64,000 bases of DNA from Aestuariibius sp. HNIBRBA575 (GTDB lineage Bacteria; Pseudomonadota; Alphaproteobacteria; Rhodobacterales; Rhodobacteraceae): assembly GCF_040932005.1 (NCBI RefSeq), contig NZ_CP162414.1, positions 2,755,501 to 2,819,500 on the forward strand, written 5' to 3'. Positions within the stretch are counted from its first letter, which is position 1, and every line of letters starts with the position of its first letter. The position numbers and the translations under genes were made by a program. Below the pieces are notes generated by a model. That model was not told where the DNA came from, made no database searches, and saw only the letters and a list, made by a program, of their open reading frames with translations. Shown in pieces: positions 45,768-54,937 of the stretch.

Positions 45768-47483
45768 ATGATACGATCCCTGCGCGCTGTCTTACTCTGT
45801 ACTGGAATGGCCATATCGGTTCCGTTCTGGTCTGCCCCTGTTGCGGCCCAAGAAGACGCGGGTGCCTATCTAGCCGGACGATCCGCCAGCAATGCCAATG
45901 ATTTCGAAACAGCCGCTGGGTTCTTTGCCCGATCTTTGATGGCCGATCCCACGAACCCCGCCCTGCTAGAGGGCGCGCTGGCATCCTATGTGGGCACCGG
46001 CGATATGTCACGGGCGGCCTATATCGCTGATAATATGATAGATTTGGGGTTGGGGTCACAATTGGCCTATATGGCGTCGATGTCACAACAGGCCAAACAG
46101 GGCGATTGGGACGCATTGCTAAACGCCCAAGAGGCCGGTCAATCCATCGGCCCATTGGTCGACGGTATGGCGCGCGCATGGGCGCATATTGGTCGTGGTC
46201 AGATGACCGCCGGCATCGAAGCCTTTGACGAAATGATCGAAGCAGAAGACGGATCGCGCAGCTTTGCGCTGTATTTCAAATCTTTGGCGCTGGCGTCGGT
46301 AGGGGATTACGAAGGCGCGGATGCGATTCTGGGCATGTCCCCAATGCAAGGCATGCAGCGTACCCGCCGATCCACATTGGCCCATGCGCAGGTTCTGTCA
46401 CAACTGGAACGCAACGCAGACGCGGTTGCATTGATCGATGCCGTATTTGGTGAACGTGTGGACGCCAAAGTCGCCGACATGCGCACCCGCCTCAGCAATG
46501 GGGAAACCGTGCCGTTCACTTATGTGAATTCCCCCGCCGAAGGCTTTGCTGAAACGCTGTATTCTGTGGCGCAAATTCTGGATGGCGAAACCGACGATTT
46601 CAACACCTTGATCTATGCGCGACTGGCCATTGATCTGGACCCGACCCACACCGACGCGACCCTGCTGACGGCGCGGTTGCTGGAACAGATGGGACGGTTT
46701 GAACTGGCCGATGCCACCTATCGCCAAATTGCCCCCACCGACCCCGCCTATAGCGAGGCCGAGTTGGGCCGCGCCAAAGCGTTGATTCACGCAGATCGCC
46801 GCGAAGCCGCGGTCGAAGTGCTTCAGGCATTGATCCGCCGCAATCCTGAACAGGCCATGGTTCATGCCACATTGGGTGATACATTGCGCCAATTGGACCG
46901 CATGCGGGATGCCAATGACGCCTACACGCAGGCGCTGGACCTGTTCCCTGCGGATTCAAATGTCCGTTGGTTTGTGCTCTATTCTCGGGCGATTACCCAT
47001 CATGATCTGGACAATTGGCCCGCCGCCGAGGCCGATTTTCGCGCATCATTGGCCCTGAACCCGGACGAGGCCCGCGTGCTGAACTATCTGGGCTATTCAC
47101 TGGTGGAACGTCAGGAAAAAATGGACGAAGCGTTGGATATGATCGAACGCGCCGTCGCATCCCGCCCCGATAGCGGTGCAATTGTCGATAGTTTGGGCTG
47201 GGTTTTGTACCGTATGGGCCGCTATGACGAAGCCGTGGGCCATATGGAACGTGCCGCATCCCTGATGCCGTCCGACGCGGTGGTTAATGACCATTTGGGC
47301 GACACATATTGGGCCGTGGGCCGCTACACAGAGGCGCAATTCCAGTGGAACCGCGCTCTATCCTTTGATCCAACCGAAGAAGACGCCGCCCGCATTCGCC
47401 GCAAAATTGACGTCGGACTGGACGTGGTTCTGGCAGAAGAAGGCAGCGACCCTTTGCAAGTGGCCAATGGCAATGGCGGCTGA
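45768..47483 (+). CDS. Exported TPR-repeat protein
   Basis: The 571-residue product has a signal peptide (VLLCTGMAISVPFWSAPVAAQ) and many tetratricopeptide repeats, clearest at about 370-540, for example ARVLNYLGYSLVERQEKMDE and DSLGWVLYRMGRYDEAVGHM. Proteins of this layout precede ispE in several alphaproteobacteria. The molecular partner is unknown. The ATG has AAGGAG ten bases upstream. Its last codons overlap ispE. Confidence 0.85.
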   Translation: MIRSLRAVLLCTGMAISVPFWSAPVAAQEDAGAYLAGRSASNANDFETAAGFFARSLMADPTNPALLEGALASYVGTGDMSRAAYIADNMIDLGLGSQLAYMASMSQQAKQGDWDALLNAQEAGQSIGPLVDGMARAWAHIGRGQMTAGIEAFDEMIEAEDGSRSFALYFKSLALASVGDYEGADAILGMSPMQGMQRTRRSTLAHAQVLSQLERNADAVALIDAVFGERVDAKVADMRTRLSNGETVPFTYVNSPAEGFAETLYSVAQILDGETDDFNTLIYARLAIDLDPTHTDATLLTARLLEQMGRFELADATYRQIAPTDPAYSEAELGRAKALIHADRREAAVEVLQALIRRNPEQAMVHATLGDTLRQLDRMRDANDAYTQALDLFPADSNVRWFVLYSRAITHHDLDNWPAAEADFRASLALNPDEARVLNYLGYSLVERQEKMDEALDMIERAVASRPDSGAIVDSLGWVLYRMGRYDEAVGHMERAASLMPSDAVVNDHLGDTYWAVGRYTEAQFQWNRALSFDPTEEDAARIRRKIDVGLDVVLAEEGSDPLQVANGNGG

Positions 47484-48342
47484 GGTGATCCGGGCCTTTG
47501 CCCCCGCCAAAATCAATCTGACGGTTCACATCACTGGAAAACGTGACGACGGATATCATTTGCTTGAATCGCTGGTCGTGTTTGCCCGTGATGTCGGGGA
47601 TCATATGACGTTTGCGCCCGCATCCGACCTGTCTCTGACCGTCACTGGTCCCTTGGGGGATGGTGTGCCAACGGATGGTCAAAACCTGATCCTAAAGGCC
47701 GCAGAATTGCTGCGAAACCTGCGTGATGTCACAAGGGGCGCGGCGATCACACTCGACAAACATCTGCCACATGGCGGGGGCATTGGCGGCGGGTCCTCAG
47801 ATGCGGCCACAACGCTTAAGTCACTGGCGCAGCTATGGAATGTTGCGCCACTAACCAGCGCAGAGGCGCTAACGTTAGGCGCGGATTTACCGGTCTGCCT
47901 CTGCGCCCCTGCCCCTACATTGATGTCGGGCATCGGCGAGATCCTTCAACCTGCGCCGGCATTGCCGAACATGTGGTTGGTGCTGGTCAATCCAAACATC
48001 CACATCGCAACTGGTGACATATTTGACCTGTTATCAGAGGCCTTTGGCACTGATAATCCGCCCATGGATGCCCTGCCCGATCCTATGGATATCGACTCTT
48101 ATGCCATTTGGCAGCTGGAACAACGCAACGACCTGACCCGCCCCGCAGCGGAAATCGCCCCGGAAATCGTGCGGATCATGTCTGAATTCTGGGCGATCGA
48201 CGATTACGTGGATTGCGACATGTCCGGGTCAGGCAGCACCTGTTGGGGCCTGTTTGAAACCCAGCAAGATGCGGAAAACGCAGCGAAAACGCTGCGTCAG
48301 GAATTTCCGGACTATTGGATCAAAACAACCGCAATCAGCTGA
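47473..48342 (+). CDS. ispE: 4-diphosphocytidyl-2-C-methyl-D-erythritol kinase
   Basis: GHMP kinase of the MEP isoprenoid pathway. The 289-residue product has FAPAKINLTVHITGKRDDGYHLL near the start (split here: FAPAKINLTVHIT, KRDDGYHLLESLV), the ATP loop LPHGGGIGGGSSDAA, and the C-terminal CDMSGSGSTCWGLF. The start is ambiguous among ATG 47467, ATG 47473 and GTG 47485 directly after the TPR stop. Its end overlaps the convergent polyprenyl synthase by eight bases. Confidence 0.93.
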   Translation: MAAEVIRAFAPAKINLTVHITGKRDDGYHLLESLVVFARDVGDHMTFAPASDLSLTVTGPLGDGVPTDGQNLILKAAELLRNLRDVTRGAAITLDKHLPHGGGIGGGSSDAATTLKSLAQLWNVAPLTSAEALTLGADLPVCLCAPAPTLMSGIGEILQPAPALPNMWLVLVNPNIHIATGDIFDLLSEAFGTDNPPMDALPDPMDIDSYAIWQLEQRNDLTRPAAEIAPEIVRIMSEFWAIDDYVDCDMSGSGSTCWGLFETQQDAENAAKTLRQEFPDYWIKTTAIS

Positions 48343-49333
48343 CGCGGGCCACCACGTAATCGGCCAGATCAATCAGCATCTGTTTGATGTCGTGATCGGG
48401 CAATGGCGCCAGCGCTGCCTTGGCCTGATCAGCCCAAGCAACGGCTTCAACGCGGGTTTCTTCCATGGCGCCGTGTTTGGCCAGCAGGTCCAGCGCCGTT
48501 TGTAAATCGCCGTCTTCTTGTTTGCCTTTTTGAATGGTGCGCACCCAAAATGCGCGCTCTTCTTCGTTCGCGCGGGCCACCGCTTTGATCACGGGCAAGG
48601 TCAGTTTGCGTTCGCGAAAATCATCGCCGATATTTTTACCAGTCGCGTCTGAGCCCCAATAATCCAGCAAATCGTCCACAATCTGGAACGACACGCCCAA
48701 CGCATCCCCATAATCAAACAGAGCTTTGACCAGCGTTTCATCGGCCGCGGCGATCACTCCGCCGACCTCCATTGCAGCAGAAAACAGCGCCGCTGTTTTG
48801 CCGCGCACAACCTTTAGATAGATCTCTTCGGAGGTGCCCAAATCCTGCGCCGCCGTCAGCTGCAACACTTCGCCTTCGGCGATGGTGGCAGAGGCATTTG
48901 CCAGAATATCCAGCACCCGCATATTGCCGGTTTCGACCATCAACTGGAACGACCGCGCAAACAGATAATCGCCAACCAAAACAGAAGATGTGTTATCCCA
49001 CAACAGGTTAGCCGTCGGACGCCCACGCCGCTGGGCGCTTTCATCGACCACATCATCATGCAGCAAGGTCGCCGTGTGAATGAATTCCACCGTGGCGGCC
49101 AGATGCACATGATAGGGGCCGTCATAGCCACACATATTCGCCGCCGCCAGGGTCAGCATTGGACGCAAACGTTTACCGCCTGCCTCAACCAAATGCGCCG
49201 TCACCTCTGGGATCCGAGGCGCATGTTCAGACGCCATACGCGCCCGAATGAGCGTGTTTACCTCAGCCATTTCACCGGCCAAAACCTCGGCCAGTTTTTC
49301 GTGTGGTTTCGTCGCCGCAACATCAAGGCTCAT
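48335..49333 (-). CDS. ispB: Long-chain polyprenyl diphosphate synthase
   Basis: Trans-prenyltransferase of 332 residues making the side chain of ubiquinone (octaprenyl to decaprenyl). First aspartate-rich motif LLHDDVVDESAQRRG, second QIVDDLLDYWGSD, and GGKRLRPMLTLAAA for substrate binding. Chain length cannot be fixed from sequence here; the group generally uses Q-10. It is convergent with ispE, whose product supplies the precursors. Confidence 0.9.
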   Translation of the reverse strand: MSLDVAATKPHEKLAEVLAGEMAEVNTLIRARMASEHAPRIPEVTAHLVEAGGKRLRPMLTLAAANMCGYDGPYHVHLAATVEFIHTATLLHDDVVDESAQRRGRPTANLLWDNTSSVLVGDYLFARSFQLMVETGNMRVLDILANASATIAEGEVLQLTAAQDLGTSEEIYLKVVRGKTAALFSAAMEVGGVIAAADETLVKALFDYGDALGVSFQIVDDLLDYWGSDATGKNIGDDFRERKLTLPVIKAVARANEEERAFWVRTIQKGKQEDGDLQTALDLLAKHGAMEETRVEAVAWADQAKAALAPLPDHDIKQMLIDLADYVVARVS

Positions 49334-49387
49334 AACTGCTCCGTCTGCTCATGGACAAAGGCGTAAGATTCGCCTTAGCTATAGGAT

Positions 49388-49603
49388 ATGAAAGAGCTTT
49401 TGCGCACAAACGACCCGACAGTGATCGCCTTCGCGACAACGCTCCTCAGCGGCGAAGGTATAGACTGGTTTGAACTGGACGTAAATATGAGCATCCTAGA
49501 AGGCAGCATCGGCATAATGCCGCGCCGGATTATGGTCGCAGATCGCGATCATTTTCTGGCGATGTCGGTGATGCGCGACAATGAGATCGACATTGGACGC
49601 TGA
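49388..49603 (+). CDS. DUF2007-family protein
   Basis: The 71-residue product MKELLRTNDPTVIAFATTLL with SILEGSIGIMPRRIMVADRD matches the DUF2007 pattern, a small GlnB-like (ferredoxin-like) domain often found near small-molecule sensing. Function unknown. It begins 54 bases from the divergent polyprenyl synthase and overlaps the methyltransferase gene by 23 bases. Confidence 0.8.
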   Translation: MKELLRTNDPTVIAFATTLLSGEGIDWFELDVNMSILEGSIGIMPRRIMVADRDHFLAMSVMRDNEIDIGR

Positions 49604-50348
49604 ACTGACATGTGATGCCTTTTTGGGCGGGCGGTTGTCGATCTGGCAGCCGCGCAAAGGCTATCGCGCCGGGGTCGATCCCGTTTTGCTGGCAGCCGCA
49701 ACACCCGCACAGGCCGGTCAGAGCGTCCTGGAACTGGGATGCGGGGTTGGGGTCGCTTCGTTTTGCTTGGGCGCGCGGGTTTCTGGACTGTCCCTGACGG
49801 GGATCGAAATTCAGCCCGATTACGCAGATTTGGCGCGTCGGAACGCGTCTGAGAACGGCGTCGACATCAACATCATCAACGCGGATTTGCGCGCCCTGCC
49901 CATGGATGTAAAGCAAGCCCAATTTGACCACGTTATCGCGAATCCCCCCTATTTTCTAAGGGACAAAGGCATTTCCGCCGACAATCCGGGACGGGAAACC
50001 GCATTGGGCGGCGACACGCCTTTGACCGACTGGATCAACATGGCCGCCCGCCGATTGGCCCCCAAAGGCGTGTTTACGATGATCCAGCGAATTGACCGTC
50101 TACCAGAAGCGATGAGCGCCTTGCATGGCCGGTTAGGGTCGGCCGTTTTACAGCCCTTGGCGGCGCGACAAGACCGCGCAGCCCATCTGTTTTTGCTGCA
50201 AGCCCGCAAAGGTGGGCGCGCCGATTTCAGGCTCAATTTCCCGCTGGTTGTGCATCGCGGCCCGCAGCATTTGACCGATGGCGATGATTATTCAGAAGAT
50301 TTTTCAGATATCTTTCGGCACGGCAAATCTTTGCCTTTGAATGATTAA
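49581..50348 (+). CDS. tRNA1(Val) A37 N6-methyltransferase-like protein (YfiC/TrmN6 type)
   Basis: SAM-dependent methyltransferase of about 255 residues. N-terminal DAFLGGRLSIWQPRKGYRAG, SAM motif LELGCGVGVASFCLGARV, and the base-methylating NPPY motif in IANPPYFLRDKG. This matches the TrmN6/YfiC group. The start may be ATG 49581 or TTG 49593; both overlap the DUF2007 gene. Confidence 0.87.
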   Translation: MRSTLDAELTCDAFLGGRLSIWQPRKGYRAGVDPVLLAAATPAQAGQSVLELGCGVGVASFCLGARVSGLSLTGIEIQPDYADLARRNASENGVDINIINADLRALPMDVKQAQFDHVIANPPYFLRDKGISADNPGRETALGGDTPLTDWINMAARRLAPKGVFTMIQRIDRLPEAMSALHGRLGSAVLQPLAARQDRAAHLFLLQARKGGRADFRLNFPLVVHRGPQHLTDGDDYSEDFSDIFRHGKSLPLND

Positions 50349-50467
50349 CTATTCATCAACACTTTTAATGCGACGCTGATCTCCGCCGACATGCTGCCGT
50401 GCGGCGTGACATGGTCAAAAATCTGTGATGCAATCGTTACATCAACAACCCTTAGAGGAGGACACAC

Positions 50468-50635
50468 ATGGCCCTAACTTCACATATTGAAGAACTAAGG
50501 AAGAAGCACCAAAACTTATCCACAGCCGTAGAAGCCGCACAACGCAGCGCAGGCTCTGATGATCTTGAAATTGCCAAGATGAAAAAGCAAAAACTCCAAC
50601 TTAAAGAAGAAATTTCACGCCTCGTGGCGACCTGA
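50468..50635 (+). CDS. YdcH-family (DUF465) small protein
   Basis: A 55-residue helical hairpin: MALTSHIEELRKKHQNLSTA and DLEIAKMKKQKLQLKEEISRL, the DUF465 pattern of two coiled-coil helices with KKqKL.lKdei. Function unknown. AGAGGAGG lies seven bases before the ATG, one of the best ribosome sites in the window. The stop is three bases from the convergent transporter stop. Confidence 0.9.
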   Translation: MALTSHIEELRKKHQNLSTAVEAAQRSAGSDDLEIAKMKKQKLQLKEEISRLVAT

Positions 50636-50638
50636 TTT

Positions 50639-51502
50639 CTAATTCTTTGCGCTGGCCCGTGCGGCCAGCGCTGCCCCGCCCGCAATCAACGTCGCTGCGA
50701 CCAGCAATGCGATTGTCGCCGGCGCAACACCTGCCAAAATCAGTACAATCGTTGACAGGACGGGCGCTGCGTATGACAGCACGCCCAGTAATTGGATGTC
50801 GCCGCGTTTCACCCCGATATCCCAGATAAAAAACGCCAGCCCAACAGGACCAGTGCCCAACGCAATTACCGCGGCCCATGCCAATGAACTGGATGGCCAA
50901 ACTGTTGTTTCCAATAGAAAATGGGCGCCCACTGACATGCAAGCCGCCAACAAACAAAACACCGTGACGCTGTCGGTCGGCACCGCGCCCAATCGGCGGG
51001 ACAATACAGAATAGCCAGCCCAAGTTATGGCACACAGCAACGCCAGCCCATAGCCCGGCAGGTTGTCGGGATCATACCCGGCATCCCCGCCTGTGATCAA
51101 AACGGCCGCTCCGGTGAATGCAATCAGCCCTCCGATAATATGGCCGCGTCGCAATTGTTCACCCGGCAAAAATCCCGAAAACAAGACGATCAACAGCGGC
51201 CATAAATAGGCGATCAAACCGGCCTCGGCTGCGGGGGCCAATCGCAACGCGGAAAAGTACAGCAAATGGTATCCAAACAACCCCGTCGCCCCAAAGGCAT
51301 ACACTTTCCACGAAATGGTTCGAAGCGTTCGGATCCCCCCGGTTTTGGCCCCCCAAATCAGCCCGATCGCACCACCAATCGAAAAACACATCGCGTTTAG
51401 CTGCAATGCTGGCACTTCGGTTGCTCCGACCGCAAACAGGGCCAAAAACGACCATAACAGGATCGCCCCAAAGCCAACAAACGTTGCCTGTGATCGGGTC
51501 AT
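50639..51502 (-). CDS. DMT-superfamily (EamA) transporter
   Basis: Ten-helix drug/metabolite exporter of 287 residues with two EamA repeats; first repeat ATFVGFGAILLWSFLALFAV, second GLALLCAITWAGYSVLSRRL. Likely exports amino acids or related metabolites. The ATG at 51502 overlaps the stop of the upstream LysR gene (ATGA), so regulator and transporter are cotranslated. Confidence 0.9.
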   Translation of the reverse strand: MTRSQATFVGFGAILLWSFLALFAVGATEVPALQLNAMCFSIGGAIGLIWGAKTGGIRTLRTISWKVYAFGATGLFGYHLLYFSALRLAPAAEAGLIAYLWPLLIVLFSGFLPGEQLRRGHIIGGLIAFTGAAVLITGGDAGYDPDNLPGYGLALLCAITWAGYSVLSRRLGAVPTDSVTVFCLLAACMSVGAHFLLETTVWPSSSLAWAAVIALGTGPVGLAFFIWDIGVKRGDIQLLGVLSYAAPVLSTIVLILAGVAPATIALLVAATLIAGGAALAARASAKN

Positions 51503-52443
51503 AGCGCGTTCCCATCCATGTCCACAAAGGTGCGGCATTCCTCAAACGACTTCATATGGCCCACCTGTTCCAGTACCCAACGTTCAAAAGCCGCCACATG
51601 GGGGCGTGTTTCATGGCCCTTTTGGCACAAAAAACGATAGCGATGCGGCAACCGGATCGACAACGCAAACGGCGCCACCAAACTGCCCGTGCGCAATGCA
51701 TGTTCAGCCAAGGAATAGCGCCCACAGATCACCCCGGTTCCGGCGATCGCCGCATCAATTGCATGATCCGCTTGAGAAAAACGCGGGCCCCCTTTGGGCG
51801 GCGCATCTAACCCTTGGAACCGAAACCAAGTGCCCCAATCCAGAGAACGGTCATCAAACGGGTACAAATCCTGATGCAAAAGTGTCGCCTGTCCCAGCTT
51901 GTCTGGGGTCGTGATGACAGATGCCAAATCGGGGGTCATCATCGGCGTGATCCATTCATCAATCAGATCCGTGGAATGAAGCCCTTGGTCTTTTCCTTCT
52001 CCGAATCGGATCGCAACATCGATGTCGTCGCGTTCAAAATCCATCCGCCGCAACGTCGCTGAAAATCGCAACTCGATTTCAGGATGGGCGCTGGCAAATT
52101 CAAACATGCGGGGCGCCAGCCATTTTGATGTGATCGCAGGCCCGGCCGTGACGGTCAAAACGCTGGTATCACCGATCCGACGCGCTGCGCGCCAGGCTGC
52201 GGTTAGCGCCGAAAACCCACTTTCGACCCCCGGCACCAGCGCTTTGCCGGCATCGGTCAGTTCAACAGCCCGGTTTAATCGTCGGAAAACCGGCTGACCC
52301 AGATGCTCTTCGAGAGATTTAATTTGAAAGCTGAGCGCGGCTGGCGTGACATTCAATTCGTCAGCCGCCTTGGAAAATGACATGTGGCGCGCGGCGGCAT
52401 CAAAGGCGCGCAATGCGGTGAGAGGGGGCAAACGATCATCCAT
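51499..52443 (-). CDS. LysR-family regulator (GcvA-like)
   Basis: The 314-residue product has the winged-helix domain (DRLPPLTALRAFDAAARHMS then SKAADELNVTPAALSFQIKS) and a type-2 periplasmic-binding effector domain ending with WVLEQVGHM. The start pattern is as in GcvA. ATG at 52443. It overlaps the DMT transporter gene it may control, and is divergent from a 45-codon gene 106 bases away. Confidence 0.9.
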   Translation of the reverse strand: MDDRLPPLTALRAFDAAARHMSFSKAADELNVTPAALSFQIKSLEEHLGQPVFRRLNRAVELTDAGKALVPGVESGFSALTAAWRAARRIGDTSVLTVTAGPAITSKWLAPRMFEFASAHPEIELRFSATLRRMDFERDDIDVAIRFGEGKDQGLHSTDLIDEWITPMMTPDLASVITTPDKLGQATLLHQDLYPFDDRSLDWGTWFRFQGLDAPPKGGPRFSQADHAIDAAIAGTGVICGRYSLAEHALRTGSLVAPFALSIRLPHRYRFLCQKGHETRPHVAAFERWVLEQVGHMKSFEECRTFVDMDGNAL

Positions 52444-52549
52444 CTCACACAAGTATTACTTAACTGAACCTTTGAAAAGTCTCGTTTGTCAAAACGCCTC
52501 AACTTCCCAATATTCAGGACAACACACAGCCAACGCTTTGGAGGTTCTC

Positions 52550-52687
52550 ATGTACGAAGCCACAACACATCGTCGCACACGTGACGCATATCAGAATGCC
52601 CATGCGCTGCGCGGTCAGGTCCTGTCAGATTTTTTTGCATGGGTCGGCCGCCGTCGTCCAAAATTTTCGTCGTTCCGGTGGGCTTAG
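52550..52687 (+). CDS. Small basic protein, 45 residues
   Basis: MYEATTHRRTRDAYQNAHAL followed by RGQVLSDFFAWVGRRRPKFS and a short tail. It has GGAGG five bases before the ATG and a clear terminator 30 bases after the stop, so it is probably expressed. The helix-plus-basic tail is like stress-induced small proteins of Rhodobacterales (DUF1127-like or RSP_7527-like), but the resemblance is weak. The divergent LysR gene might regulate it. Confidence 0.6.
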   Translation: MYEATTHRRTRDAYQNAHALRGQVLSDFFAWVGRRRPKFSSFRWA

Positions 52688-52717
52688 GTTCTGCCCGTTT
52701 CACCGAGCGTCAAAACA

Positions 52718-52744
52718 AAGGGCCGATCACATGATCGGCCCTTT
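52718..52744. terminator. Bidirectional terminator between small protein and phaB
   Basis: AAGGGCCGATCA, two-base loop, TGATCGGCCCTT then TT: a 12-pair perfect stem between the convergent small gene (plus) and phaB (minus). The T run is short on both sides. Confidence 0.82.
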
Positions 52745-52774
52745 TCAGTATGATGATGGTCGCAGCTAAACGTC

Positions 52775-53497
52775 TTAGACGAAAAACTGTGCCCCATTTG
52801 CAGAGATCGTTGAACCATTGATGAAACCGCTGTCATCTGCAGCGAGGAACGCCACACAACGTGCAATTTCTTCTGGCTCACCCAAGCGACCTGCGGGGAT
52901 TTGACCTATGATGGATTCGCGCACTTTTTCAGGGACGGCCATCACCATTTCAGTTGCGATATAGCCCGGGCAGATGGCGTTGGCGGTGATGCCAGCGCGC
53001 GCGCCTTCTTGGGCCAAGGATTTAACAATCCCCAGATCGCCCGCTTTGGTCGCGGCATAGTTCACCTGAGCGAACTGACCTTTTTGACCATTGATCGACG
53101 AAATCACGATCACACGGCCGAATTTGCGTTCCCGCATACCGGGCCAAATCGGGTGAACTGTGTTGAAAACACCGGTCAGGTTGGTGTCGATCACCTGTTT
53201 CCACTGATCCGGCGTCATTTTGTGAAAAGGCGCGTCCCGGGTGATGCCAGCATTGGCCACGACGATGTCGATCGGGCCCACTTCTGCTTCGACCTTGGCG
53301 ATACCCTCTTTGGATTCGTCATAGTCAGCGACGTTCCATTTGTAGGTCTTGATACCTGTTTCTGCCGTAAACTTTGCGGCAGCTTCATCATTGCCCGCAT
53401 AGGTCGCAGCAACTGTGCAACCAGAAGCCTGAAGCTGTTTGGAAATGGCGGCGCCGATACCGCGGGATCCGCCTGTGACGAGTGCAACGCGAGACAT
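52775..53497 (-). CDS. phaB: Acetoacetyl-CoA reductase
   Basis: NADPH-dependent SDR reducing acetoacetyl-CoA to (R)-3-hydroxybutyryl-CoA for polyhydroxybutyrate. The 240-residue product has MSRVALVTGGSRGIGAAISK, NAGITRDAPFHKM, the active-site VNYAATKAGDLG, and the end ISANGAQFFV. AAGGAG precedes the ATG at 53497. It lies 90 bases after phaA; the synthase phaC is not in the window. Confidence 0.95.
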   Translation of the reverse strand: MSRVALVTGGSRGIGAAISKQLQASGCTVAATYAGNDEAAAKFTAETGIKTYKWNVADYDESKEGIAKVEAEVGPIDIVVANAGITRDAPFHKMTPDQWKQVIDTNLTGVFNTVHPIWPGMRERKFGRVIVISSINGQKGQFAQVNYAATKAGDLGIVKSLAQEGARAGITANAICPGYIATEMVMAVPEKVRESIIGQIPAGRLGEPEEIARCVAFLAADDSGFINGSTISANGAQFFV

Positions 53498-53587
53498 ATG
53501 ATTCTCCTTCAAGAATTTCTTTGAGTAATCTTATTAGTATTGGAGCTATGGATGCGCAAGAATGTTGCGCATCCAAATTCAACTTAA

Positions 53588-54766
53588 TTATGGGCGCTCA
53601 ACACAAACAGCGACACCCATGCCACCGCCAATGCACAACGTCGCAAGGCCTTTTTTCGCGTCGCGGCGTTTCATTTCGAACAACAGCGTGTTCAGAACGC
53701 GACAACCGGACGCACCGATGGGGTGGCCGATTGCGATTGCGCCGCCGTTGACGTTCACAATTGCAGGGTCCCAACCCATGTCTTTGTTCACCGCGCAGGC
53801 CTGCGCTGCAAAGGCTTCGTTGGCTTCGACCAGATCCAGATCGCCAACAGACCAGCCCGCTTTGTCCAGTGCTTTGCGCGATGCATAGATCGGGCCGACG
53901 CCCATGATCGATGGGTCCAGACCCGCAGTGGCATAAGATGCGATACGGGCCAACGGCTCGATCCCGCGTTTTTCGGCGTCGTCCGCAGACATCAACAAAG
54001 TCGCCGCCGCACCGTCATTCAGGCCGGATGCGTTGGCCGCAGTGACCGTACCACCGTCACGCACAAAGGCTGGGCGCAGTTTTTGCATCGCTTCCATGGT
54101 GGCGCCGTGGCGGATATATTCGTCGCTGTCGACAACAATGTCACCTTTGCGGGTTTTCACTGTGAACGCAGCGATTTCATCGGCGAATTTACCGGCCTTT
54201 TGTGCGGCTTCAGCTTTGTTTTGCGAAGACACCGCAAATTCGTCCTGCATTTCACGGGAAATTTGCCACTGATTGGCAACGTTTTCAGCCGTTTGCCCCA
54301 TGTGATAACCGTTAAACGCATCCCACAGACCATCGCGGATCATGGTGTCGATATATTTCATATCACCCATTTTCTGACCATTGCGCATATGGGCCGCATG
54401 GGTCGACAGCGACATGTTTTCTTGGCCACCGGCGGCGACAATCGACGCATCACCAAGCATGATGTGCTGGGCCCCCAGCGCAACAGCGCGCAGACCAGAT
54501 CCACATACCTGATTGATCCCCCAAGCGGCTGCCTCTTGGGACAGACCGGCATTGATATGGGCCTGACGCGCCGGGTTTTGACCCTGCGCCGCTGTCAGAA
54601 CCTGACCCAGAATGGTTTCGCTGACTTCTTCTTTGGCAATGCCGGCACGTTCGACGACGGCTTCCAATACGGCGGCCCCCAGATCATGTGCAGGTGTGCT
54701 GGCAAGTGAGCCACCAAAGCTGCCGACAGCAGTCCGGGCAGCAGAGGCGATAACGACGTTGGTCAT
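53588..54766 (-). CDS. phaA: Acetyl-CoA C-acetyltransferase
   Basis: Thiolase joining two acetyl-CoA to acetoacetyl-CoA. The 392-residue product has the acyl-enzyme cysteine in [14 protein letters not shown], the NEAFAAQA motif, and the catalytic His and Cys in [16 protein letters not shown] and [19 protein letters not shown] precedes the ATG at 54766. With phaB it makes the polyhydroxybutyrate monomer and can feed the ethylmalonyl-CoA pathway. Confidence 0.96.
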   Translation of the reverse strand: MTNVVIASAARTAVGSFGGSLASTPAHDLGAAVLEAVVERAGIAKEEVSETILGQVLTAAQGQNPARQAHINAGLSQEAAAWGINQVCGSGLRAVALGAQHIMLGDASIVAAGGQENMSLSTHAAHMRNGQKMGDMKYIDTMIRDGLWDAFNGYHMGQTAENVANQWQISREMQDEFAVSSQNKAEAAQKAGKFADEIAAFTVKTRKGDIVVDSDEYIRHGATMEAMQKLRPAFVRDGGTVTAANASGLNDGAAATLLMSADDAEKRGIEPLARIASYATAGLDPSIMGVGPIYASRKALDKAGWSVGDLDLVEANEAFAAQACAVNKDMGWDPAIVNVNGGAIAIGHPIGASGCRVLNTLLFEMKRRDAKKGLATLCIGGGMGVAVCVERP

Positions 54767-54866
54767 GGGAGACTCCTATAGCGTTCAGTTCCGACGACGG
54801 AACCGGCGCTACGCGCGAAAGCGCGGACCCCGTTTGCCGCCATTCACTCTACTTCTAGGACGTGCA

Positions 54867-54879
54867 TGCCCTATGGGCA
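54867..54879. promoter_or_regulatory. Palindrome upstream of phaA
   Basis: TGCCC-TAT-GGGCA, a perfect 13-base inverted repeat about 100 bases before the phaA start, in a 171-base gap. It might be an operator for a PHA regulator; no consensus match could be established. Confidence 0.3.
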
Positions 54880-54937
54880 ACGCCATTTGGGTGTGACCAA
54901 TGCGCATATTCGCGAAACTTTTGTAAATAAATTTGAC

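Noticed and set aside
45601..46179. A 192-codon minus-strand frame over the TPR gene start
   Set aside because: It covers the promoter and signal peptide of the TPR gene, is very Arg/Pro-rich, and has no ribosome site.
53723..54709. A 328-codon open frame opposite phaA
   Set aside because: It is fully antisense to a complete thiolase gene and its product (rich in Arg, His and Phe) matches no family. It comes from the codon bias of the real gene.
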